Shown one piece after another: positions 40,776 through 49,255 of a stretch of 64,000 bases of DNA. The translations under genes were made by a program, and so were the position numbers. The DNA is from Clostridiales bacterium (lineage in GTDB: Bacteria; Bacillota; Clostridia; Oscillospirales; Acutalibacteraceae). The stretch covers positions 62,001 to 126,000 of the forward strand of contig DXXG01000010.1 in the NCBI GenBank assembly GCA_019416455.1, written 5' to 3'. Positions within the stretch are counted from its first letter, which is position 1. Every line of letters starts with the position of its first letter. The notes beneath the pieces are model-generated. The model saw nothing but the letters and a program-made list of their open reading frames with translations, ran no database searches and was not told the DNA's origin.

Positions 40776-40863
40776 GTTCTCAGGACATCTTCCTGCCTAT
40801 GGGTCACGGCCCTCGGGAGAGACTTTATGCAAGACTTCTTAGGTCGGTTTTCCCAACAGCTTT

Positions 40864-41886
40864 TTATTCCGTGAAATTAAGATCGATATTGCCCATTCCG
40901 GTGGTGACTTCCAAACGGTTAGGCCCCTCGCTGATCTGGTCTTTTAGATTGGAATTCCCCATGTCGGTGCTCACCAGGATCTGATAATCCTGTTGTTTTC
41001 CCTTAAGTGTGCCCGAAACATTTCCCATATCAGTAGAGAGGGTGATCTGTGGGCTTTGCAGATTCGTTAAAGTGATATCTCCCATACTTGTGGAGCAGTT
41101 GGCGGTGGTCTCAGCCGTTACTTTGGAAAGGGAGCAGACCCCCATATCATTTGATACAGAGAGTGCGGAAAAGTGGCTGTCCTTCATAACAACATCGCCA
41201 GAACTATTGGTGACATTTCCTTCTTGAAATTCACAGTCCTTCACAGTGGAGGTGCCCATACTGCTTTCCACTGTCAGCTGTCCTCCCGAGCAATTTTCCA
41301 CAAGAGATTGCCCCATGGAGGAATAGATCTCCAGGCTTTCAGAAGCGGTGATATTTTTTGCGTCCACATTGCCGTTGGAAGCGTATACGGTCACTTCGCC
41401 GGCATCCAGTTGGGAGAGCTCCACCTGACCCATGTCATTCTCCACGTAGACGCTTTCCAGCAGAGTATCGGGCAGGGAAATGGTCACGTCATAATTCCCG
41501 TTTCCCCATAGTTTTACCAGCTGGTACCATTTCCAACCGCCTTTGCCGTTTCCCGGTAAAAAGGAGTCCGTAAGGCTTACCACCAGCGTGCCTTGTTCCA
41601 TGGTGATTTGATAAGCGTTGGTGGCGGCATCCACTTGGGGACCCTCCAGCCTCTCTTGATCTCCTACGATGGTCACGTTCCCAAGGGAGGTGTGGACTTC
41701 CACCTTTTTAGGGATTTCTGTGTAGCAGGTGGTATCCTGTTGCACCATTCCGTCCCGGGGATAGGTGAAGGCGGACAGGTTGAATCCCATGGCGGCGAAC
41801 CCCACCCCTGACAGGAGGACGCCAGCTCCTGTCAAGATACATCCAATGATGGCAATAAGTTTGAGAGCTCTTTTGCGCTGGTTCAT
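40864..41886 (-). CDS. DUF4097-family beta-repeat membrane protein
   Basis: 340 residues. One N-terminal membrane helix (LIAIIGCILTGAGVLLSGVGFAAMG) is followed by a long series of short beta repeats with SMG/DMG turns (ENDMGQVELS, ESSMGTSTVK, SNDMGVCSLS, STSMGDITLT, STDMGNVSGT). These predict a right-handed beta-solenoid outside the membrane. DUF4097 proteins typically follow a PadR regulator and a DUF1700 protein, exactly as here. Envelope-stress sensing has been suggested for such cassettes, but the function is unknown. The start at 41886 overlaps the DUF1700 stop (ATGA) and has GGGAGGG upstream. Confidence 0.85.
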   Translation of the reverse strand: MNQRKRALKLIAIIGCILTGAGVLLSGVGFAAMGFNLSAFTYPRDGMVQQDTTCYTEIPKKVEVHTSLGNVTIVGDQERLEGPQVDAATNAYQITMEQGTLVVSLTDSFLPGNGKGGWKWYQLVKLWGNGNYDVTISLPDTLLESVYVENDMGQVELSQLDAGEVTVYASNGNVDAKNITASESLEIYSSMGQSLVENCSGGQLTVESSMGTSTVKDCEFQEGNVTNSSGDVVMKDSHFSALSVSNDMGVCSLSKVTAETTANCSTSMGDITLTNLQSPQITLSTDMGNVSGTLKGKQQDYQILVSTDMGNSNLKDQISEGPNRLEVTTGMGNIDLNFTE

Positions 41887-42488
41887 GCTATGACCCTCCC
41901 TTTTCTGGAAATGCTGCGGCGGAAGCGCCGCCACAATTCTCGGCCTGCCTTAACAGTGGCTTTTCCGGTGAAGTAAAATCCCAATGCGCACAGGACGCTG
42001 AGCCCAAGCAGGGTAATGGAGAGCCCCAGTTGGAACAGCCCGGCAGGAAGCCCACCGGCCATGAGACCCACATCCAGGACAAGAAAGGGAAGGCCCACCG
42101 CGCCCAGGATAGCGGCCAACAGGAAGCCGATAGCCAGTGCGCCCAGTACGATTACGGGGATGAACAGGCAGATGTACACGCACAGCAGGATCACTATTCC
42201 GGAGATCAACAGGGTGCCCCACAGAGGGAAACCGAGAATCAACAGCACAATGAGCCACACTTTTCGTCCCGTGTTTTTGGTTTCCTGTTCCTCGGTTTCT
42301 TCTCCCAGAATCTCCCGAGCGATTTGTTCCGGATCTCCAAGGCTGGCAACGGCTTCTTCCTCTCCTTGGCCGTCCTCCATCCTGTCATCGATGAGCTCGT
42401 CGTAGTAACTCAAGGTCCGGTAGCGTTCCTCTCTAGGCAGCTGGTGCAGGGCTGCTGCCAGTTCATTTAGAAAGATCTGTTTTGTCAT
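41883..42488 (-). CDS. DUF1700 (HAAS-type) membrane protein
   Basis: 201 residues. The N-terminal 75 residues are a HAAS-like helical domain (FLNELAAALHQLPREERYRTLSYYDELIDDRMEDG split by conserved acidic turns; ASLGDPEQIAREIL). Three or four membrane helices follow (VWLIVLLILGFPLWGTLLIS, GLFQLGLSITLLGLSVLCAL). It is the middle gene of the padR-DUF1700-DUF4097 cassette, overlapping both neighbours by 4 nt. It is thought to link the regulator's cassette to the membrane; no biochemical role is known to me. Confidence 0.88.
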   Translation of the reverse strand: MTKQIFLNELAAALHQLPREERYRTLSYYDELIDDRMEDGQGEEEAVASLGDPEQIAREILGEETEEQETKNTGRKVWLIVLLILGFPLWGTLLISGIVILLCVYICLFIPVIVLGALAIGFLLAAILGAVGLPFLVLDVGLMAGGLPAGLFQLGLSITLLGLSVLCALGFYFTGKATVKAGRELWRRFRRSISRKGRVIA

Positions 42489-42835
42489 GGTGTTTCATCC
42501 TTTCTCCCCGTTTCAGAAATTTCCCCTGTCTCTTGGGCAGCGATATAATGATAGGCGCGCATCACGTCCTGCCACTCCACGAGAAAATCCCGGATACGCT
42601 GCTGTCCTGCCGGAGTGAGCCGGTAGTATTTACGCAGGCGGCTGTTGTGTTCCATAGAATAGGTGGTCACGAAACCTGCCGCTTCCAGGCGTTTGAGGAT
42701 GGGGTATAAGGTGGATTCCGAGATCTCCACGATGGGAGACACATCCTTGATGATCTGGTAGCCGTAGGAATCTTGGGAGCGCAGCGCTGTAAGCACGCAC
42801 ACTTCCAGCAGTCCTTTTTTCAGTTGGGCGTCCAT
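42485..42835 (-). CDS. PadR-family transcriptional regulator
   Basis: 116-residue winged-helix repressor of the short PadR-s2 type. The DNA-binding part reads GLLEVCVLTALRSQDSYGYQI, SESTLYPILKRLEAAGFVTTY and RKYYRLTPAGQQRI. A C-terminal helix for dimerisation follows (FLVEWQDVMRAYHYI). The start at 42835 has AAAGGAG at good spacing; the ATG at 42862 does not. It probably represses its own cassette through the 25-bp palindrome in its promoter (42863-42887). Confidence 0.92.
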   Translation of the reverse strand: MDAQLKKGLLEVCVLTALRSQDSYGYQIIKDVSPIVEISESTLYPILKRLEAAGFVTTYSMEHNSRLRKYYRLTPAGQQRIRDFLVEWQDVMRAYHYIAAQETGEISETGRKDETP

Positions 42836-42862
42836 TCCATCGCTCCTTTCCTCTGTCATCAC

Positions 42863-42895
42863 TTATACTATACATCGCATAGTATAATGCGTCAA
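42863..42895 (-). promoter_or_regulatory. Promoter and perfect palindromic operator of the padR cassette
   Basis: On the reverse strand TTGACG (42890-42895), 17 bp, TATAGT (42867-42872). A perfect inverted repeat TTATACTAT - 7 nt - ATAGTATAA (42863-42887) covers the -10 and most of the spacer. This is the expected place for an autorepressor such as the adjacent PadR protein. Confidence 0.8.
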
Positions 42896-42977
42896 GGGGT
42901 ATTTCTTTCAAGTTTCTTTCGCCTTTCTGACAAGAAAAGGAAAGGTGTCCTGACCAGTTTGGGGCGGATAATTTGTC

Positions 42978-43006
42978 TTGTGGTTCCTATCAAGGCTGGG
43001 TATAAT
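42978..43006 (+). promoter_or_regulatory. Promoter of the SDR gene
   Basis: TTGTGG (42978-42983), 17 bp, TATAAT (43001-43006), extended by CTGGG. Confidence 0.65.
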
Positions 43007-43040
43007 GAGAGCACATCCAAAATAGGGAGGAGAGATCGCT

Positions 43041-43751
43041 ATGTTTCAAGACAAAGTCGCAGTGATCACAGGAGGTGCTCATGGCATCGGTAAAGCCATT
43101 GCGGAGCAGTTCCGGGAAGCCGGCGCTCACGTGTGTGTCATCGATGTTCAGGACAACCACTATTATGTGGGGGATATCGGGGAGAAAAAAGTCCTGGAAT
43201 CCTTCGCGGAGAAGGTCATCCAGGACTATGGCAGAGTGGACTATCTCATCAATAACGCGCCACCTATGATGAAAGGCATCGACACTTGTTCCTATGAGGA
43301 GTTTGACTATGCTCTGCGGGTAGGCGTGACAGCGGCTTTTTACCTCACTAAGCTGCTGGCGCCCTATTTTGCGCCGGGAGCATCGGTGGTGAATATTTCC
43401 TCTTCCAGGGACAGAATGAGCCAGCCTCAGACGGAAAGCTACACCGCGGCTAAGGGCGGCATTTCCGCTTTGACTCACGCTCTGGCAGTGAGCCTGTCCG
43501 GAAAGGCCAGAGTCAATTCCATCTCTCCCGGGTGGATCGACACAGACTACACCGTATACCAGGGCCCCGACGCTTTTCAACAGCCTGCGGGTCGGGTGGG
43601 GAATCCTTTGGACATCGCCCATATGGTGTTGTTCCTCTGTTCGGAGAAAGCCGGATTCATCACAGGTGAAAATATCTGCATCGACGGAGGCATGACCCGC
43701 CAAATGATCTACCACAACGATTTTGGCTGGACCTTGGAGGAATCCCGTTAA
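43041..43751 (+). CDS. Short-chain dehydrogenase/reductase
   Basis: 236-residue classical SDR. The NAD(P)-binding TGGAHGIG (10-17), the catalytic Ser region NISSSRD (119-124) and YTAAKGG with Y134 and K138 are intact. The structural NNAG motif reads NNAPP (71-75), a minor deviation. The C-terminal SPGWIDTDYT and GENICIDGGM are typical. The acidic residue after beta-2 (VIDVQ) suggests NAD(H) rather than NADP(H). Substrate unknown. GGGAGGAGAG precedes the ATG. It is monocistronic, convergent with the nitroreductase-like gene. Confidence 0.9.
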   Translation: MFQDKVAVITGGAHGIGKAIAEQFREAGAHVCVIDVQDNHYYVGDIGEKKVLESFAEKVIQDYGRVDYLINNAPPMMKGIDTCSYEEFDYALRVGVTAAFYLTKLLAPYFAPGASVVNISSSRDRMSQPQTESYTAAKGGISALTHALAVSLSGKARVNSISPGWIDTDYTVYQGPDAFQQPAGRVGNPLDIAHMVLFLCSEKAGFITGENICIDGGMTRQMIYHNDFGWTLEESR

Positions 43752-43799
43752 ACAGTTTGTGACCTGCAATATATGTTGAGGTTTTGCAGAAGCTTGGGA

Positions 43800-44123
43800 T
43801 CAGCTGCGCCATTCCACAACTTCCTCCAAACTTTTTCGAGGCCGCGCCGAAGGGGATTCCCCGGGGTACCCCAAGGCGATGGCAGCCACTAACTGACCGT
43901 CTGTCCCCAGCCATTGGCATAGCTCGTCGTAGGCGAAATAAATGTCACAGATCCACAGGCTTCCGATCCCTTTTCCTGTGGCGGCCAGCAGGATGTTTTC
44001 CATAGAAGCGCTGATGGACTGAATCTGGGTGATCTCGGCCAGGTGTTCTTCCGGAGTGAGGGGGCCGAGGACGTTTTTTCCGTAAGGGTTCACCGCGAGG
44101 AGGATCACCGGCGCTGTTTCCAT
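43800..44123 (-). CDS. Half-size nitroreductase-family protein
   Basis: 107 residues matching only the C-terminal half of FMN nitroreductases: APVILLAVNPYGKN, the helix ITQIQSISASMENILLAATGKGIGSLW, then LVAAIALGYPGESP and a C-terminal basic stretch. The N-terminal RRS-R-F segment that grips FMN is missing. The sequence upstream in the same frame is not nitroreductase-like, so no simple frameshift explains it. The gene has its own promoter (44162-44190) and an AAAGGAG site ten nt before the ATG, so it appears to be expressed as is. It may be a decayed remnant or a small protein that dimerises differently. Confidence 0.72.
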   Translation of the reverse strand: METAPVILLAVNPYGKNVLGPLTPEEHLAEITQIQSISASMENILLAATGKGIGSLWICDIYFAYDELCQWLGTDGQLVAAIALGYPGESPSARPRKSLEEVVEWRS

Positions 44124-44161
44124 GGTTGAATCGCTCCTTTTCTTGGCGTGTTTACCTGTCC

Positions 44162-44190
44162 AGTATACCACAGGGGAGTCGGGTTTTAAA
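44162..44190 (-). promoter_or_regulatory. Promoter of the half-size nitroreductase gene
   Basis: On the reverse strand TTTAAA (44185-44190), 17 bp, TATACT (44162-44167), with TGTGG directly before the -10. Confidence 0.65.
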
Positions 44191-44322
44191 CGGGAGTCCT
44201 GTTTATATTTGGAGAAGTTAGGAGCACATGGATTGAGTGTGATGCCAGGCGGACTTGAAGTGCTGAAATTTGTATGGACAATTTCTACAAAACAGAGGCG
44301 CAAAACTTTTAAAAGCGGCGGG

Positions 44323-44350
44323 TTGTGCTTTCGTTGCAGCATGCTATAAT
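44323..44350 (+). promoter_or_regulatory. Promoter of the VOC / pentapeptide pair
   Basis: TTGTGC (44323-44328), 16 bp, TATAAT (44345-44350), extended by ATGC. The roughly 80-nt leader holds a CTCACC-GAA-GGTGAG hairpin. Confidence 0.65.
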
Positions 44351-44434
44351 AAAGGAAAATTTACAGCGTGAAGCGCGCTGCCTGAAAACTGCTCACCGAA
44401 GGTGAGAGTAGTATTGGAGAGGAGTGACACAGGA

Positions 44435-44902
44435 ATGAAAGGAAATCCTGTATTCGGAACTGAAAAATGCACGCAGTTAGGCATTTTGGTCCACGACATT
44501 GAAAAGAGCTCGAAGGAATACGCCGCCCTGTTGGGTGTGCCGGTACCGCCAGTGCAGATGACCGGCGCGTATGAGGACGCCCACACCCAGTACTTGGGCC
44601 AGCCCACCAAGGCCCGCTGCAAGCAGGCTTTCTTCTATTATGGTGACCTGGAAGTGGAACTGATCGAGCCCGACCATGAACCCAGTGTCTGGCGTCAGGC
44701 TTTGGAAGAAAAGGGCGAAGGCCTTCACCATGTGGCGTTTCACATCACTGACATGGAGGAGAAGATCCGCCTGGGCGAGGAGATGGGTATGAAGCTGCTC
44801 CAGCGGGGCAGATGGAACACCGGCCACTATGCTTATTTGGATGCCACCGATTCCCTTCACGTGATCGTTGAGCTGCTGGAAAACGGCCAGTTCGAGATCT
44901 GA
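44435..44902 (+). CDS. VOC (glyoxalase/epimerase-like) metalloprotein
   Basis: 155 residues, one vicinal-oxygen-chelate module pair. The start CTQLGILVHDIEKSSKEYAALLG and the second half GEGLHHVAFHITDMEEKI and YAYLDATDSLHVIVELLE resemble methylmalonyl-CoA epimerase and related lyases. Candidate metal ligands are H in LHHVAF and the final Glu of VIVELLE; the first-strand ligand normally a His is Q14 here (TQLGI). The substrate is not defined. The ATG follows GGAGAGGAG at a slightly long distance. It is followed after 11 nt by the pentapeptide protein, so they are probably co-transcribed. Confidence 0.8.
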   Translation: MKGNPVFGTEKCTQLGILVHDIEKSSKEYAALLGVPVPPVQMTGAYEDAHTQYLGQPTKARCKQAFFYYGDLEVELIEPDHEPSVWRQALEEKGEGLHHVAFHITDMEEKIRLGEEMGMKLLQRGRWNTGHYAYLDATDSLHVIVELLENGQFEI

Positions 44903-44913
44903 GGGAGAACTCT

Positions 44914-45507
44914 ATGAAAGAATTTTGCGGGGAGACCTTTTCCAAGCTCCAGCGAGCGGGGGAGGAGGTCTCCACCCTTCTGTTTGAGGATTGTCTGTTC
45001 ACAGGCTGCCGGTTTACAGAGCTGACTCTGATCAACTGCCGATTTTCCGGCTGCCGTTTCGAGAACTGCAAGATCACCGCGCCCAAATTCCGGGGAAGTC
45101 AAATGCTTTCCTGTGATTTTGCCGGCTGTGACCTTTCGGGGGTGGATTGGTCCGCGCTATTGGACCAGCGCAAGCGGGAAATGGGATTCATGCCCTTTGA
45201 CAGTCTGAAAGACTGCTCCCTGCGCCACTGCGTGTTTTTTGGATTGGACCTGAAAGGGTTTGACTTTTCCGGTGCTGATCTTTCCGGCAGCTTTTTTGAC
45301 GACTGCGGTCTAAAAGAGGCCAGCTTTGCCGGATGCCAGCTCCAAGGCACCACTTTTTCCCAGAACGACATGACCGGTGCTGATTTCCGGGGCGCCGTGG
45401 ATTATTTCTTTTCTTTAGAAGGAAACCGAGTAAAGGATGCCCGGTTCTCTTTGCCGGAGGCGGTCAACTTACTGTCCGCTCTGGGGATCAAGATCGAGGA
45501 ACTTTAA
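44914..45507 (+). CDS. Pentapeptide-repeat protein
   Basis: 197 residues built largely of A(D/N)LXX-type pentapeptides (LLFEDCLFTGCRF, LINCRFSGCRF, GFDFSGADLSGSFF, ASFAGCQLQGTTF, DMTGADFRGAV). These fold as a right-handed quadrilateral beta-helix. The split into two helix blocks around a loop (WSALLDQRKREMGFMPFDSL) is like Qnr/McbG-type proteins, which mimic DNA and protect gyrase. Length is a little shorter than Qnr (about 218). Quinolone protection is possible but not shown. The ribosome site GAGGGAGA lies before the ATG. Confidence 0.85.
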   Translation: MKEFCGETFSKLQRAGEEVSTLLFEDCLFTGCRFTELTLINCRFSGCRFENCKITAPKFRGSQMLSCDFAGCDLSGVDWSALLDQRKREMGFMPFDSLKDCSLRHCVFFGLDLKGFDFSGADLSGSFFDDCGLKEASFAGCQLQGTTFSQNDMTGADFRGAVDYFFSLEGNRVKDARFSLPEAVNLLSALGIKIEEL

Positions 45508-45512
45508 GAATT

Positions 45513-45535
45513 GCCGCCGTTTGGCGGCTTTTTTT
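45513..45535 (+). terminator. Terminator after the pentapeptide gene
   Basis: GCCGCC-GTTT-GGCGGC followed by seven T. Confidence 0.92.
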
Positions 45536-45586
45536 CTGCTATTTTTGAGGGCAGTCCCCATTCATAAACTATTTACAAAATGATTC

Positions 45587-45615
45587 TTGACTTTTGCTGA
45601 CCTAAGTGGTACATT
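45587..45615 (+). promoter_or_regulatory. Promoter of the hrcA-grpE-dnaK-dnaJ operon
   Basis: TTGACT (45587-45592), 17 bp, TACATT (45610-45615), just upstream of CIRCE. Confidence 0.72.
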
Positions 45616-45626
45616 ATAAGCATGGA

Positions 45627-45653
45627 TTAGCACTCGGATCAAAAGAGTGCTAA
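45627..45653 (+). promoter_or_regulatory. CIRCE operator (HrcA binding site)
   Basis: Perfect TTAGCACTC - 9 nt - GAGTGCTAA. HrcA, encoded next, binds it and is kept active by GroEL; heat or unfolded protein relieves repression. Confidence 0.97.
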
Positions 45654-45677
45654 AACAGATGGCGGAGGTGAAAGGGA

Positions 45678-46703
45678 ATGGAACTGACGCCGCGGAAAGA
45701 GCGGATCTTGTCCTCCGTGGTCGCCGGGTATGTAAAAAGCGGTGAACCAGTGGGGAGCAAGGCCATTGCGGAAGAGGTAGGAGTCTCCTCGGCCACCGTA
45801 CGAAACGAAATGGCCGACCTGATAGAGCTGGGACTGCTGGAACAGCCCCATACCTCTGCGGGGCGGATCCCCTCCCAAAAGGGCTACCGGGAATATGTGG
45901 ACCATCTGATGGAGGTTCCACAGCTCCGGGAGGAAGAGTGCCGCACCTTCGATTCCATGCTTCTCTCCGGGTCCTACGAGCCGGAAGGGCTGCTCACTCG
46001 GGCGTCTCGGTTGCTGTCCGGGGTGACCCGATGCGCTTCAGTGGTCACTACCCCGAGCGGGGATACGGCCCAGGTGAGGGCGGTCCAGTTCGTCCAGACC
46101 AGCCGCCGCACGGCCATGCTCATTCTGATGAGCTCCGCCGGGACCATGAAGAACCGAGTGTTCCACTGCGACTTCGATCTGACCAGTGACATCCTCCGTG
46201 TGTTCTTCCGGGTGTTCAACGGAAAGCTGGCCGGAAAGAACGTTTCGGACATCACCCCCGCGTTTTTGCAGGGGATCGGGGTTTCCCTGGGTCAGATGTA
46301 CGTGCTGGTGGGAGCGCCGCTGAGGGCTCTGCTGGAAGCGGCCCGGGACACCATGGGCACAGAGGTGCTTTTGAACGGCCAGATGAACCTGCTGTTCTAT
46401 CCCGAGCTGGAACACGGCGGAGCAAGACGGATCATGGATTTTCTGGAACGCCGGGAGGACATGGCCACGTTGTTGCGGCAGCGTCCCGGTCAGGTGACGA
46501 TCCTGATCGGCCGGGAGCTGGGAAAGCCGGAGCTGGATAAGACTTCCCTGGCAGTGGCACGCTACCAGGTGAACGGTCAGGACGCTGGCGCCTTGGCAGT
46601 GCTGGGGCCTGTGAGGATGGATTACCCCCGAGTGACAGCGGTGCTGCGATATGTCAGCCAGCAGGTGGGACAAATGCTCACCGTGCTCATGAGAGACGAA
46701 TAA
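45678..46703 (+). CDS. hrcA: Heat-inducible transcription repressor HrcA
   Basis: 341 residues. The N-terminal winged helix MELTPRKERILSSVVAGYVKSG / GVSSATVRNEMADLIELGLLEQPHTSAGR and the C-terminal inserted dimerisation domains match HrcA in length and order. It binds CIRCE upstream of its own gene. The ATG has AAAGGGA and GGAGG upstream. First gene of the class I heat-shock operon. Confidence 0.97.
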   Translation: MELTPRKERILSSVVAGYVKSGEPVGSKAIAEEVGVSSATVRNEMADLIELGLLEQPHTSAGRIPSQKGYREYVDHLMEVPQLREEECRTFDSMLLSGSYEPEGLLTRASRLLSGVTRCASVVTTPSGDTAQVRAVQFVQTSRRTAMLILMSSAGTMKNRVFHCDFDLTSDILRVFFRVFNGKLAGKNVSDITPAFLQGIGVSLGQMYVLVGAPLRALLEAARDTMGTEVLLNGQMNLLFYPELEHGGARRIMDFLERREDMATLLRQRPGQVTILIGRELGKPELDKTSLAVARYQVNGQDAGALAVLGPVRMDYPRVTAVLRYVSQQVGQMLTVLMRDE

Positions 46704-46758
46704 AAACAACGCGGGGCAACCCGCTGAACCATAGGATTTTCAGAAGGGAGCCGGGAAC

Positions 46759-47304
46759 ATGGCTAAAGAGAAAAACAAGGAGCCTCAAAAGGAGACGGTA
46801 CCGGAGGCCCCGGAGCAGGAAGTGAAGCCGGAAGAGGCCAAACAGGCAGCGGCTTCGGAGGAGACGGAACTGGAAAAACTCCAAAAGGAATTTGAGGAGC
46901 ACAAACAGCAGCATCTCCGTGTGCTGGCGGAGTATGACAACTTCCGCAAGCGCACTCAGAACGAGAAAAACGCCATCTATAACAACGCTGTGTCCGATAC
47001 GGTGCAGGCCATTCTCCCCATTGCTGACAACATTGAGCGAGCCCTGAGTCAGGAGAACGCCTCAGCGGAGGATATGCGCAAGGGCGTGGAGATGATCGAG
47101 AACCAGATCAAGGCTTGCTTCGAGAAATTGGGCCTGACGGAAATGGGTCAGGTGGGTGAGAGCTTCGATCCCAACTTCCACAACGCTGTGGCCCACATTG
47201 AGGATGAATCCCTGGGCGAGAACGTCATCGCCGCGGTGTACCAGAAGGGCTATAAGCTGGGGGACCGGGTGGTCCGTCACGCTATGGTTCAGGTGGCCAA
47301 CTAA
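46759..47304 (+). CDS. grpE: Nucleotide exchange factor GrpE
   Basis: 181 residues. An acidic, Lys/Glu-rich N-terminal tail (1-45) leads to a long coiled-coil and the conserved beta domain (LAEYDNFRKRTQNEK; GESFDPNFHNAVAHIED; YKLGDRVVRHAMVQVAN). It releases ADP from DnaK and acts as a dimer and thermosensor. Second gene of the operon, 55 nt after hrcA. Confidence 0.97.
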   Translation: MAKEKNKEPQKETVPEAPEQEVKPEEAKQAAASEETELEKLQKEFEEHKQQHLRVLAEYDNFRKRTQNEKNAIYNNAVSDTVQAILPIADNIERALSQENASAEDMRKGVEMIENQIKACFEKLGLTEMGQVGESFDPNFHNAVAHIEDESLGENVIAAVYQKGYKLGDRVVRHAMVQVAN

Positions 47305-47382
47305 AACAAAGCAGATCCGCAATTTTTGAGATAGAACATTCCATTACACCATATCTTTGAGAGCAAAGGAAGGTAGTTTATT

Positions 47383-49227
47383 ATGGCAAAGACAATCGGT
47401 ATTGACTTAGGTACAACAAACTCCTGCGTGGCAGTTATTGAGGGCGGCGAGCCCGTAGTGATCGCCAACGCTGAAGGCGCCCGCACCACCCCCTCTGTGG
47501 TGGCTTTCTCCAAGACCGGCGAGCGCATGGTGGGCCAGGTGGCAAAGCGTCAGGCTATCACCAATCCTGACCGGACCGTTTCCTCCATCAAGCGTGAGAT
47601 GGGTTCCAACTATAAAGTGACCATCGACGGCCAGAGCTACACCCCCCAGGAAATCTCCGCTATGATCCTTCAGAAGCTGAAGGCCGACGCGGAAGCCTAT
47701 CTGGGCGAGCCTGTCACCAGTGCTGTTATCACGGTTCCCGCTTACTTCACCGACGCTCAGCGTCAGGCCACTAAGGACGCCGGCAAGATCGCTGGTCTGG
47801 AAGTGAAGCGTATCATCAACGAGCCCACCGCCGCGGCTCTGTCCTACGGCGTGGATAAGGACAACGACCAGAAGGTCATGGTGTACGACCTGGGCGGCGG
47901 CACCTTCGACGTGTCCATCATCGAGATGGGCGACGGCGTGCAGGAAGTTCTGGCTACCGCTGGTAACAACCGGCTGGGCGGCGACGACTTCGACCAGCGT
48001 GTCATGGACTGGATCCTCTCCACCTTCAAGATGGAGCAGGGCATCGACCTGTCCGGCGACAAGATGGCTATGCAGCGTATCAAGGAAGCCGCTGAAAAGG
48101 CTAAGATCGAGCTGTCCGGCGTGACCAGCGCAGCAATCAACCTGCCCTTCATCACCGCTGACGCCACCGGTCCTAAGCACCTGGATATGACCCTGACTCG
48201 TGCCAAGTTCAACGAGCTCACCGCCGACCTGGTGGAAAAGACCATGGGCCCCGTGCGCCAGGCTCTGTCCGACTCCGGCCTGTCCATCAATGAGATCAGC
48301 AAGGTGCTGCTGGTGGGCGGTTCTTCCCGTATCCCCGCTGTGCAGGAAGCTGTGAAGAACTTCATCGGTAAGGATCCCTTTAAGGGCATCAACCCCGACG
48401 AGTGCGTGGCTATCGGCGCTGCTATCCAGGCCGGTGTGCTGGGCGGCGAAGTCCAGGGCCTGTTGTTGCTGGACGTGACTCCCCTGTCCCTGGGCGTTGA
48501 GACCATGGGCGGCGTCATGACCAAGATCATCGACCGCAACACCACCATCCCCACCAAGAAGAGCCAGATCTTCTCCACCGCTGCTGACGGTCAGACCCAG
48601 GTGGAAGTCAACGTGCTCCAGGGTGAGCGTGAGTTCGCTCGGGACAACAAGCAGCTGGGCCTGTTCAAGCTGGACGGCATCGCTCCCGCTCCCCGCGGCA
48701 TCCCTCAGATCGAGGTTACCTTCGACATCGACGCTAACGGTATCGTGAATGTGTCCGCTAAGGACCTGGGCACCGGCAAGGAGCAGCACATCACCATCAC
48801 CTCCAGCTCCAACATGAGCAAGGAAGACATCGATCGCGCTGTGAAGGCTGCCGAGCAGTTCGCCGAGGAAGACAAGAAGCGCCGTGAAGAGGTGGACACC
48901 AAGAACAACGCTGAAAACCTGTGCTACACCGCTGAGAAACTGGTCAACGACAGCGGCGATAAGCTCCAGGATGCTGATAAGAACGAGATCAACACCAAGG
49001 TAGCCGCTCTGCGTGAGACTCTCAAGACCGGCACCGTGGACCAGATCAAGACTGGTATGGACGAACTGCAGAAGGCCGTGTATGCGGTCAGCGAGAAGCT
49101 GTATCAGCAGTCCGCTCCTCAGGGCGACCCTGGCCAGCAGCCTCCCTATAACGGCGGCAATCCTGGCGGCGGCAACCCCGGCGGCGACGGCAACGTGTAC
49201 GACGCGGACTATAAAGAAGTGGACTAA
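47383..49227 (+). CDS. dnaK: Chaperone DnaK (Hsp70)
   Basis: 614 residues. The ATPase domain (IGIDLGTTNSCVAVIEGG; VYDLGGGTFDVSI; VLLVGGSSRIPAVQ), hydrophobic linker (LLLLDVTPLSLGVETMGG), substrate-binding beta domain and helical lid are all standard. The C-terminal tail is Gly/Pro/Asn-rich with no EEVD, as in bacteria. AAAGGAAGG precedes the ATG. Codon bias is strong. A large hairpin follows before dnaJ. Confidence 0.98.
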   Translation: MAKTIGIDLGTTNSCVAVIEGGEPVVIANAEGARTTPSVVAFSKTGERMVGQVAKRQAITNPDRTVSSIKREMGSNYKVTIDGQSYTPQEISAMILQKLKADAEAYLGEPVTSAVITVPAYFTDAQRQATKDAGKIAGLEVKRIINEPTAAALSYGVDKDNDQKVMVYDLGGGTFDVSIIEMGDGVQEVLATAGNNRLGGDDFDQRVMDWILSTFKMEQGIDLSGDKMAMQRIKEAAEKAKIELSGVTSAAINLPFITADATGPKHLDMTLTRAKFNELTADLVEKTMGPVRQALSDSGLSINEISKVLLVGGSSRIPAVQEAVKNFIGKDPFKGINPDECVAIGAAIQAGVLGGEVQGLLLLDVTPLSLGVETMGGVMTKIIDRNTTIPTKKSQIFSTAADGQTQVEVNVLQGEREFARDNKQLGLFKLDGIAPAPRGIPQIEVTFDIDANGIVNVSAKDLGTGKEQHITITSSSNMSKEDIDRAVKAAEQFAEEDKKRREEVDTKNNAENLCYTAEKLVNDSGDKLQDADKNEINTKVAALRETLKTGTVDQIKTGMDELQKAVYAVSEKLYQQSAPQGDPGQQPPYNGGNPGGGNPGGDGNVYDADYKEVD

Positions 49228-49255
49228 AACTTTTGGGCACAGCCCAAGGGAAAAG

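Noticed and set aside
44124..44342. N-terminal extension of the nitroreductase to 44342
   Set aside because: The extra 73 residues do not resemble the flavoenzyme and run through the promoter; the ribosome site marks 44123.
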